Below the pieces are notes generated by a model that saw only the letters and a program-made list of their open reading frames with translations, was not told where the DNA came from and ran no database searches. From the NCBI GenBank assembly GCA_017454565.1, contig JAFTCS010000216.1:1-5182 (forward strand): a stretch of 5,182 bases of DNA, read 5' to 3'. Both the position numbers and the translations under genes were made by a program. This document shows positions 1-5,100 of the stretch, in pieces (positions within the stretch are counted from its first letter, which is position 1; each line of letters begins with the position of its first letter). The DNA comes from Clostridia bacterium. Lineage in GTDB: Bacteria; Bacillota; Clostridia; Oscillospirales; Acutalibacteraceae.

Positions 1-13
1 GGCAAATTTACAC

Positions 14-76
14 CCCGCCGAGCAGGCGGGCAGAACGCACCCATTGGGTGATGATCAAAGTATCAAACTTTTGATC
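14..76. repeat. Cluster of three short palindromes in the left flank
   Basis: Three inverted repeats follow each other: CCCGCC (14-19) with GGCGGG (25-30), loop 5; CACCC (38-42) with GGGTG (46-50), loop 3; and GATCAAA (53-59) with TTTGATC (70-76), loop 10. None is directly followed by a clean T-run, so a simple terminator is not supported, although a looser T-rich stretch comes soon after. It could be the end of an intergenic repeat, a leader, or a degraded terminator of a gene to the left of the window. The pairings are seen directly; the role is not known. Confidence 0.45.
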
Positions 77-136
77 GTAAAGCTCTGTTTTTCCTGATTT
101 CAGCTATTTTTGCTATTTGAGTTTCACGGATTCAGG

Positions 137-142
137 TATAAT
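137..142 (+). promoter_or_regulatory. Possible upstream -10 box (weak promoter candidate)
   Basis: There is an exact TATAAT at 137-142. The best -35-like hexamer, TTGAGT (117-122), is only 14 bases upstream, which is too short, and at 16-18 bases there is nothing close to TTGACA. It may be a tandem upstream promoter for the gene at 287 or simply AT-rich chance. The promoter at 196-224 is the better candidate. Confidence 0.25.
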
Positions 143-195
143 ATAAGGCTTGGAGAGTTTTTCGTACAGTTCTCTGACTGATTGAAAAAAAAGAC

Positions 196-224
196 TTTAA
201 TATTTTCTTCGCTTGTGTTATAAT
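196..224 (+). promoter_or_regulatory. Extended -10 promoter of the acidic repeat protein
   Basis: The extended -10 element TGTTATAAT lies at 216-224 (TG, one base, perfect TATAAT). Seventeen bases upstream of the TATAAT is a weak -35, TTTAAT (196-201, 3 of 6 matches), as expected where an extended -10 compensates. The predicted start of transcription is near 231, giving a leader of about 55 bases that contains the stem and GCTATTGTTGC motif and the ribosome binding site of the gene at 287. Confidence 0.6.
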
Positions 225-244
225 CAGATAAATATGTCATTTCG

Positions 245-269
245 TTCCCTGTGGGGGAGCTATTGTTGC
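245..269 (+). promoter_or_regulatory. Leader motif copy 1: short stem plus GCTATTGTTGC
   Basis: Within the predicted 5' leader, TTCCC (245-249) can pair with GGGGA (254-258) around a TGTG loop, with one U-G pair. It is followed without a gap by GCTATTGTTGC (259-269). The same arrangement occurs at 4154-4177 ahead of the DUF1540 gene, with different stem letters that still pair. A weak second pairing, TTGC (266-269) with GCGG (276-279), would overlap the Shine-Dalgarno sequence. The shared 11-mer and the pairings are seen; a function as an RNA regulator or protein-binding leader is inference. I do not recognise it as a known riboswitch class. Confidence 0.45.
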
Positions 270-273
270 ACAT

Positions 274-282
274 AGGCGGTGA
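274..282 (+). promoter_or_regulatory. Ribosome binding site that fixes the GTG start at 287
   Basis: AGGCGGTGA (274-282) matches the ideal AGGAGGTGA at eight of nine positions and sits four bases before GTG 287. The longer in-frame start, GTG 251, has no purine-rich site before it, and it would add twelve residues ahead of an already good signal peptide. GTG 287 is therefore preferred. Confidence 0.75.
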
Positions 283-286
283 GAAT

Positions 287-1162
287 GTGAAAAATATAAG
301 ATGTATATTTTTGTCACTTGTGGTTGCCCTGTCTTTTCTGTCGTTCATGGCGGTGGCGGCATCGGCGGAGGGCGATAATGAAAGCTCCATAGAATACAGC
401 TATGAAGAGAGTTATCCCGAATCGGAAATATCATACGATTATTCAGACGAAAGTCCGGTCCCTTATACCTCTGAAAGCAGCATTGAAAGCTCTGAGGAAA
501 CCGAATCAAGCTATGACGAAAGCTCCGACGAGAGCAGCGACGAAAGCTCTGACGAAAGCAGTGACGAAAGCTCTGACGAGAGCAGTGACGAAAGCTCTGA
601 CGAGAGCAGTGACGAAAGTTCCGACGAGAGCAGTGATGAAAGCTCAGGAGCAGAGCAGAGCAGCGAACAAAGCTCTGATATATCGCGTGACGAGAGCAGC
701 AAGGAAAGCAGCATACAGCCGAGCAGCCATGAGGAAAGCTATCCGGAGAGATCTGACTATGAGGAAAGCAGCGGCATACCATCCGGCGTTTCTGAGCCGT
801 ATATTGAGGAAAGCGACTATGTGCAGCTTACTCAGCCGCGCAGGGACCCGCTGAACTGGATGGTCGGCATAGGTACGGTGCTGCCGATACAAAAGCCTCC
901 TCCGGAAAGCCCGGACGACCCGTTTCCGCCCGAATATGAGCTTTACCAGTCATACATGGATGTAAGCGTTGACATAGGCTTTGCTTCGGATGTCAGCAGT
1001 ATCTCCATGACACCGATCACCGAGGAGGTTCCCTCGTCAATAGCCGGTGCTCAGCCGGTGAATACGAGGGCACTGCTGGTGGGAATAATCATTTTTGCCC
1101 TTATAGGCATGGGAACAACACTTACGCTCATTATTATCCTCAGAAAAAAATGGGCTCGGTAG
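287..1162 (+). CDS. Exported acidic Ser/Asp/Glu-repeat protein with C-terminal membrane anchor
   Basis: I do not recognise a named family. The 291-residue product starts with a classic signal peptide (residues 1-27: KNIR basic end, long hydrophobic core, cleavage probably after ASA). A Tyr-, Ser- and Glu-rich segment follows (about 28-76), then eleven tandem DESS units (77-120), a looser Ser/Glu-rich stretch (to about 180), a proline-rich segment (about 199-220), one transmembrane helix (about 262-285) and a short basic tail, RKKWAR. This predicts a surface protein held in the membrane with its repeat stalk outside and only six residues inside. No LPXTG sorting motif is seen, and the mature part has no cysteine. 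It resembles Ser/Asp-repeat stalk proteins in composition only; low-complexity similarity is not evidence of homology. The stalk could be glycosylated, phosphorylated or cation-binding, all inference. tex begins 46 bases downstream with no terminator between, so read-through is possible. Confidence 0.8.
   Translation: MKNIRCIFLSLVVALSFLSFMAVAASAEGDNESSIEYSYEESYPESEISYDYSDESPVPYTSESSIESSEETESSYDESSDESSDESSDESSDESSDESSDESSDESSDESSDESSDESSGAEQSSEQSSDISRDESSKESSIQPSSHEESYPERSDYEESSGIPSGVSEPYIEESDYVQLTQPRRDPLNWMVGIGTVLPIQKPPPESPDDPFPPEYELYQSYMDVSVDIGFASDVSSISMTPITEEVPSSIAGAQPVNTRALLVGIIIFALIGMGTTLTLIIILRKKWAR
515..646 (+). repeat. Eleven 12-bp tandem repeats encoding DESS, with a 24-bp superperiod
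   Basis: Eleven in-frame 12-bp units each encode Asp-Glu-Ser-Ser. Odd-numbered units spell the Ser pair as AGY-TCN, while even-numbered units spell it as AGC-AGY. The true period is therefore mostly 24 bp. The 24-bp unit at 563-586 is repeated exactly at 587-610. This layout favours copy-number change by slippage or recombination in steps of 24 bp (eight residues), which would keep the reading frame. Confidence 0.95.
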
Positions 1163-1208
1163 TGTAACATAAATAATACAGGAATCTTTTTGAAAGGAAG
1201 AAAAAGGA

Positions 1209-3350
1209 ATGGATCATGCAAAGCAGCTTGCTCAGGAATTCAGCATTAAGGAGGAGTATGCGGAAAATATAATCTCGCTTCTGGATGAAGGAAACACCAT
1301 ACCCTTTATTGCCAGATACCGCAAGGAGATGCACGGAACTCTTGACGACCAGAAGATAAGAGAGATAAGCGAAAGGCTTGAATATCTCAGGAGCCTCGAT
1401 AAACGGCGCGAAGAGGTTGCGGCTCTTATAGAAGGTCTCGGCAAAATGGACGATGAAATAAGGGCTGCTCTCGACAATGCAAAAATACTCTCTGAGATCG
1501 AGGATATTTACAGACCATACAAGCCCAAGAGAAGAACAAGAGCCTCCGCTGCAAGGGAAAAGGGCCTTGAAGGACTTGCACAGGCTGTTTTCGGTCAGGA
1601 AAACATTGACATAGGGCTGGAAGCGGACAAATACATAAATGAAGAAAAGGGTGTTGCGACCCGTGACGATGCCATCTCAGGAGCTATGGACATAATTGCC
1701 GAGGATGTCTCTGACAATGCGGAGATAAGAAAGCGGCTGAAAAATATAATCAGGCTGAACGGCAGTCTGCGCTCAAAGGCTGCCGATCCGAAAAAGGACA
1801 GCGTTTATTCAATGTATTACGATCACACAGAGCCGGTGAAGAGCATTGCCGGTCACCGTATTCTTGCTATCGACAGGGGTGAACGCGAGGGTTTTCTGAA
1901 GGTAGGAATAGATATCGACCCCGAAAAATGCCTTACCATTATATGCAGACTGATGATAAAGGCTCAGAACGACTGTGCCGATATGGTGAAAGCTGCCTGT
2001 GAGGATGCGTACTCACGCCTTATTTTTCCGTCGGTAGAAAGAGAGATACGTTCTGAGCTTACTGACGCTGCCGATGAGCAGGCTATAAAGCTTTTTGCAA
2101 TGAACCTGCGCCAGCTTCTTATGCAGCCGCCTGTAAAGGGATTTACAGCCATCGGCCTTGACCCGGGCTACAGAACAGGCTGCAAGTTAGCAGTTGTTGA
2201 CCCTACAGGAAGAGTGCTTGACACGGCGGTGATCTATCCTACTCACAGTGCGGCACAGATAGAAAAGTCAAAGCAGACTCTCAAAAATATGATAAGAAAG
2301 TACCGCGCGGGAATTATCGCCATCGGCAACGGCACTGCCTCTAAGGAGACGGAAATGTTTACAGCGGAATGTATCGGTGAGATAGATGAAAAGGTGTCCT
2401 ACATGGTGGTCAGCGAGGCGGGAGCGTCTGTTTATTCCGCTTCAAAGCTTGCCGCCGCAGAGATGCCGGAGCTTGATCTGACCCTGAGAAGCGCCGTATC
2501 CATTGCCAGAAGGCTTCAGGACCCTCTTGCCGAGCTTGTAAAGATAGAGCCGAAAGCTATCGGTGTAGGTCAGTACCAGCATGATATGCCGCAGAAAAGG
2601 CTCAGCGAGGCTCTGGACGGAGTTGTAGAAGACTGTGTAAATACCGTCGGAGCAGACCTTAACACGGCATCCCCGGCGCTGCTTTCGAGGGTATCGGGCA
2701 TTAGTTCGGCAGTTTCGGGAAATATTGTAGCCTACCGTGAGGAGAACGGTGCGTTCACTTCAAGGGCTGAGCTTAAAAAAGTTCCTAAGTTAGGGCCGAA
2801 AGCGTTTGAACAGTGCGCAGGCTTCCTTCGTGTAGCAGAGAGCAAAGAACCTCTTGACAATACGGCAGTTCACCCCGAGTCGTACAAGGCTGCAAGGGAG
2901 CTTCTCAGGCTTTGCGGATATGAACCTGAGGATATACGAAACGGCGGTGTAGGCGAGCTCAGGAGCAGGGTAGAGGCTATCGGTGCTGAAAATGCCGCCG
3001 AAAAGGTAGGAACAGGTGTACCCACGCTTATGGACATCATAAACGAGCTGACCAAACCCGGCAGAGACCCCCGCGATGAGCTTCCGCCGCCGCTGCTCAG
3101 GACAGACGTGCTTGACATAAAAGATCTCAAGCCGGGTATGGAGCTGAAAGGCACAGTGAGGAACGTGATAGATTTCGGCGCGTTTGTCGATATAGGTGTG
3201 CATCAGGACGGACTGGTGCATATTTCACAGATCAGCAATAAGCGTGTGAAACATCCCTCAGACGTGCTCAGGGTGGGCGATGTGGTAAACGTAAAGATAC
3301 TTTCTGTGGACGTGGAAAAAGGCAGGATATCACTGACAATGAAGGGCTGA
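1209..3350 (+). CDS. tex: Tex family S1 RNA-binding protein (transcription accessory protein)
   Basis: The 713-residue protein is full length for the Tex family (usually about 715-785 residues). The N-terminal helical region carries the family signature LLDEGNTIPFIARYRKE (about residues 24-40). A YqgF/RuvC-like fold begins at GLDPGYRTG (316-324, Asp318). A conserved GQYQHDMPQ segment (about 454) leads into helix-hairpin-helix repeats (about 485-550, including SGISSAVSGNIVAYRE and KVPKLGPKAFEQ). A C-terminal S1 domain spans about 641-712 (FGAFVDIGVHQDGLVHISQIS). Tex proteins bind nucleic acid in the cytoplasm and affect transcription and, in some bacteria, toxin expression and stress survival; the exact molecular role in Clostridia is not settled. 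The start ATG 1209 has AAAGGAAG (1193-1200) eight bases upstream. No terminator is seen before it or before the next gene, so it may be co-transcribed with its neighbours. Confidence 0.96.
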   Translation: MDHAKQLAQEFSIKEEYAENIISLLDEGNTIPFIARYRKEMHGTLDDQKIREISERLEYLRSLDKRREEVAALIEGLGKMDDEIRAALDNAKILSEIEDIYRPYKPKRRTRASAAREKGLEGLAQAVFGQENIDIGLEADKYINEEKGVATRDDAISGAMDIIAEDVSDNAEIRKRLKNIIRLNGSLRSKAADPKKDSVYSMYYDHTEPVKSIAGHRILAIDRGEREGFLKVGIDIDPEKCLTIICRLMIKAQNDCADMVKAACEDAYSRLIFPSVEREIRSELTDAADEQAIKLFAMNLRQLLMQPPVKGFTAIGLDPGYRTGCKLAVVDPTGRVLDTAVIYPTHSAAQIEKSKQTLKNMIRKYRAGIIAIGNGTASKETEMFTAECIGEIDEKVSYMVVSEAGASVYSASKLAAAEMPELDLTLRSAVSIARRLQDPLAELVKIEPKAIGVGQYQHDMPQKRLSEALDGVVEDCVNTVGADLNTASPALLSRVSGISSAVSGNIVAYREENGAFTSRAELKKVPKLGPKAFEQCAGFLRVAESKEPLDNTAVHPESYKAARELLRLCGYEPEDIRNGGVGELRSRVEAIGAENAAEKVGTGVPTLMDIINELTKPGRDPRDELPPPLLRTDVLDIKDLKPGMELKGTVRNVIDFGAFVDIGVHQDGLVHISQISNKRVKHPSDVLRVGDVVNVKILSVDVEKGRISLTMKG

Positions 3351-3422
3351 AATTGTAAATACTATTATCAGATTTAAAAGTGGACAATAATTGAGGTCGA
3401 GGATTATAAAGGACAGGATAAA

Positions 3423-4073
3423 ATGAAAAAGTATGACATTGCGCTTTTTGATCTGGACGGTACTCTCAGCGAATCCGGTGAGGGCATACTGTACTGCGTC
3501 CGGAAAATATTTGAAGAAACGGGCAGACCGCTGCCCGATGAAAAGACTCTCGGAACTTTTATCGGCCCGCCGATGTACGACAGTCTGCGCAGGTGCGGCT
3601 TTTCGCATGAGGATGCGGAAGCCGGCGTAGTGATCTACAAGCGGAATTTCCTTGAGAACGGCATTTTTAAAAATAAGCTTTATCCGGGCATGATGGAACT
3701 GCTTGTGGATCTTAAAGAAAACGGAGTGACCATTGGGGTGGCTACAACAAAATATTATCCTTTTGCCGAGAGGATAATCGGCATGCTGGGTACTTCTGAG
3801 CTGTTCGATTTTGTGGGCGGAGCTACCTCCGGCACAGAGCGCCGCACCAAAGCCAAGGTGATAGACTATACTCTGGAAAATCTTGGCTGTACCGACAGGA
3901 GCCGTGCCGTTATGATAGGCGACACGAAGTATGACGCCGAGGGTGCAGCTCTTACAGGTGTGGATTTTATCGGCTGTCTTTACGGTTACGGCACACGGAG
4001 CGAGATGGAAAATTTCTGTCCCGGTGCGGTATTTGTGGAGTCGGTGCCCGAGATCAGAAAGCTCATTTTATGA
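3423..4073 (+). CDS. HAD-superfamily phosphatase, Gph/PpaX-like
   Basis: The 216-residue protein has all four HAD motifs: motif I FDLDGTL with nucleophile Asp10 and acid/base Asp12; motif II Thr108 in GVATTK; motif III Lys143 in RTKAK; motif IV GDTKYD with Asp167 and Asp171 for Mg2+. The helical cap between motifs I and II (about 16-85) contains FIGPP, typical of the phosphoglycolate phosphatase-like and PpaX-like branch. It should be a soluble Mg2+-dependent phosphomonoesterase, but the substrate (phosphoglycolate, a nucleoside monophosphate, pyrophosphate or other) cannot be read from the sequence. Where relatives usually have TSKP after motif II, this protein has TTKYYP. Start ATG 3423 is preceded by AAAGGA (3408-3413), nine bases away. 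It lies 72 bases after tex in the same direction, with no terminator between, so it is likely read at least partly from upstream. Confidence 0.9.
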   Translation: MKKYDIALFDLDGTLSESGEGILYCVRKIFEETGRPLPDEKTLGTFIGPPMYDSLRRCGFSHEDAEAGVVIYKRNFLENGIFKNKLYPGMMELLVDLKENGVTIGVATTKYYPFAERIIGMLGTSELFDFVGGATSGTERRTKAKVIDYTLENLGCTDRSRAVMIGDTKYDAEGAALTGVDFIGCLYGYGTRSEMENFCPGAVFVESVPEIRKLIL

Positions 4074-4153
4074 AAAACAAAGCAGCGAGGAGTAAAACCA
4101 TTTCGTAACGTTTTTTCTTCAGGAACGCTTCTGTTTTATATGAATAATTTCCT

Positions 4154-4195
4154 TTTCCGCGTGGAAAGCTATTGTTGCCGCTTCATGCGGAGAAA
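4154..4195 (+). promoter_or_regulatory. Leader motif copy 2 with alternative pairings before the DUF1540 gene
   Basis: TTTCC (4154-4158) pairs with GGAAA (4163-4167) around a GCGT loop and is followed directly by GCTATTGTTGC (4167-4177; the first stem-closing A is shared as AGCTATTGTTGC with copy 1). Downstream, CCGC (4178-4181) can pair with GCGG (4187-4190). As a third option, TTTTCCGC (4153-4160) can pair with GCGGAGAAA (4187-4195) with a one-base bulge, which would break both small hairpins. The Shine-Dalgarno AGAGG lies just after, at 4196-4200. Mutually exclusive pairings next to a ribosome binding site suggest translational control, but this is inference. The promoter of this gene is not clear; an AT-rich TATATG at 4137-4142 is a weak -10 candidate. 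Confidence 0.42.
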
Positions 4196-4209
4196 AGAGG
4201 TTGTTTACT

Positions 4210-4374
4210 TTGGAAAATATAAACAGAAGTATCCATTGTACAGTTGAGGACTGCGTTCACCACTGCGGCAGCTGCGACTACTGCTCACTTGAATCCATTC
4301 ATGTGGGTACCCACGAGTGCCGTCCCGAGGATGACAGATGCACAGACTGTCTGTCCTTTGCCGAGAAATACTGA
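4210..4374 (+). CDS. Small eight-cysteine DUF1540-type protein with TTG start
   Basis: An open frame of 54 codons starts at TTG 4210, nine bases after AGAGG (4196-4200), and ends at TGA 4372-4374. The product, beginning MENINRSIHCTVEDC, has cysteines at 10, 15, 19, 22, 25, 37, 44 and 47. The order I-x-C-x4-C, closely spaced Cys, an I-x-V turn (residues 30-32) and a final CTDCLSF is the pattern of DUF1540 proteins, which are common in Clostridia and have no known function. Family members usually have fewer cysteines, so eight of 54 residues is high. Binding of zinc or another metal is likely but unproven. A second in-frame TTG at 4201 is too close to the ribosome binding site. The gene is followed by the terminator at 4414. 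The gap of 136 bases and its own structured leader suggest separate control from the phosphatase gene. Confidence 0.85.
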   Translation: MENINRSIHCTVEDCVHHCGSCDYCSLESIHVGTHECRPEDDRCTDCLSFAEKY

Positions 4375-4413
4375 TCGCCTCTTCTGACGGTCACGATTAC
4401 GCCATAAAAAAAC

Positions 4414-4449
4414 AAAACGCAGCTGACTTTGACCTGTCGGCTGCGTTTT
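4414..4449. terminator. Strong bidirectional rho-independent terminator
   Basis: AAAACGCAGC (4414-4423) pairs perfectly with GCTGCGTTTT (4440-4449), and TGAC (4424-4427) with GTCG (4436-4439) extends the stem to about 14 bp around an 8-base loop. On the plus strand, TTTTCTTTT follows the GC-rich stem. On the minus strand, the A-rich tract at 4406-4417 becomes a T-run. It therefore ends transcription of both convergent genes. The stop codon of the minus-strand gene lies only three bases away. Confidence 0.93.
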
Positions 4450-4452
4450 CTT

Positions 4453-4962
4453 TTACTGGTAGAATGACGGATTTATCAGCCGGCCTATCACATCGGCGGC
4501 TGCTATGGTGATACCCACGAGGATAATGAACATGATTATGAGCACCACCTTGTTGAAGGTGCCTTTGGTGGGAGATGTTTCCTCGTCATTTTTTGCTTTG
4601 TCATCGGCGATCTGCTGCCTGTCGTCATCACTGAGCTCCTCGGCCTGCTGCATGGCGCCTATGCCTATGAGCAGCTCGACAGCCTGTTGGTATTGCTCCA
4701 GCGGAACAGTGACAATGCAGTTTTCGGGCGGTGCGGCGTTGAGTATCTGTATGCCCATGTCGCGCCTGACCTCGCGGGTCGAGAAGGGAATGCCGGCTTC
4801 CTTCAGCGCTGAGCATACGCGCTCCAGCTCAAAGCCGTGGGCTGTTACTATGTCAACCGGGGAAAAGCTGCCCGGATCAGAAATAAGCTCTCTGCCGCAT
4901 GCCGGACAGATCTCAGGATTGCTTTTGGTGTATATTTTCTTGCACTTTGAGCAGTATTTCAT
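4453..4962 (-). CDS. Zinc-ribbon, DUF2007-like, single-pass membrane protein
   Basis: The 169-residue protein has three parts. Residues 4-22 form a zinc ribbon with two CxxC knuckles (Cys4, Cys7, Cys19, Cys22). Residues about 37-97 (VDIVTAHGFELERVCSALKE to VPLEQYQQAVELL) resemble DUF2007, a small fold annotated as putative signal transducing, in which a helix after the first strand precedes a variable loop and a final helix. A charged linker (about 107-135, rich in Asp, Glu and Lys) leads to one C-terminal transmembrane helix (about 138-158) and a short tail. There is no signal peptide, so it is probably tail-anchored with the zinc ribbon and DUF2007-like part in the cytoplasm. The start ATG 4962 has GAGG (4970-4973) seven bases upstream. 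Its function is unknown; the domain names are from pattern recognition only. It is monocistronic here, with its own promoter and terminator. Confidence 0.88.
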   Translation of the reverse strand: MKYCSKCKKIYTKSNPEICPACGRELISDPGSFSPVDIVTAHGFELERVCSALKEAGIPFSTREVRRDMGIQILNAAPPENCIVTVPLEQYQQAVELLIGIGAMQQAEELSDDDRQQIADDKAKNDEETSPTKGTFNKVVLIIMFIILVGITIAAADVIGRLINPSFYQ

Positions 4963-4993
4963 TATGTTTCCTCAATTCATTTATGATTAGTCT

Positions 4994-5022
4994 ATTATAT
5001 TACCCGGAGTGTGGTTTGTCAA
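4994..5022 (-). promoter_or_regulatory. Perfect consensus housekeeping promoter of the zinc-ribbon gene
   Basis: Read on the minus strand, TTGACA (5017-5022) and TATAAT (4994-4999) are both exact consensus hexamers separated by exactly 17 bases. Transcription should start near 4987, giving a leader of about 25 bases with the GAGG ribosome binding site. This is predicted to be a strong sigma-A promoter with no room for a large regulatory leader. Confidence 0.92.
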
Positions 5023-5055
5023 TATTGCTGCGGCTTGTTTTCAGGGCAACCGCAC

Positions 5056-5081
5056 GAAAAAATTAGAAAAAATTGCCAAAA
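5056..5081. other. Three A-tracts in 10-bp phase
   Basis: Two copies of GAAAAAATT (5056-5064 and 5066-5074) are followed by AAAA (5078-5081). The A-tract centres are at 5059.5, 5069.5 and 5079.5, exactly one helical turn apart. Phased A-tracts are known to bend DNA. They lie about 70-95 bases upstream of the predicted start of the minus-strand gene. Confidence 0.6.
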
Positions 5082-5100
5082 TCGTCAACACAAAAGTTTC

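Noticed and set aside
255..270. Sigma-54 type promoter (GG ... TTGCA with GG and GC 12 bases apart) in leader copy 1
   Set aside because: Only part of the -24 element matches, and in the second copy of the same motif the GG is lost, while TGTTATAAT upstream gives a better promoter.
251..286. Longer start of the acidic repeat protein at GTG 251
   Set aside because: There is no ribosome binding site before 251, whereas AGGCGGTGA stands just before GTG 287; the extra residues would also precede a complete signal peptide.
124..390. Minus-strand 88-codon frame across the leader of the first gene
   Set aside because: It overlaps the promoter and signal peptide region on the other strand, and has low-complexity content without a ribosome binding site.
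345..892. Long overlapping frames inside the repeat gene on both strands (for example 402-854 plus, 345-782, 511-714 and 644-892 minus)
   Set aside because: The 12-bp repeat has no stop codon in several frames, so open frames arise automatically. They lack ribosome binding sites and have unnatural Thr-Lys-Ala or Leu-Leu-Ser-Ser repeats.
2790..3221. Minus-strand 143-codon frame inside tex
   Set aside because: It lies fully opposite the conserved HhH and S1 regions of tex, with no ribosome binding site or recognisable domain.
3381..3410. Promoter TGGACA-N18-TATAAA ahead of the HAD phosphatase gene
   Set aside because: Both hexamers are good (5 of 6), but transcription would start near 3417, which removes the main ribosome binding site at 3408-3413 and leaves an almost leaderless mRNA. 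Read-through from tex is more plausible, though the promoter is not excluded.
4505..4990. Plus-strand 161-codon frame opposite the zinc-ribbon gene
   Set aside because: It is a shadow of the minus-strand gene, which has a perfect promoter, ribosome binding site, terminator and recognisable domains; the plus frame runs through that promoter's leader and shows no domain.
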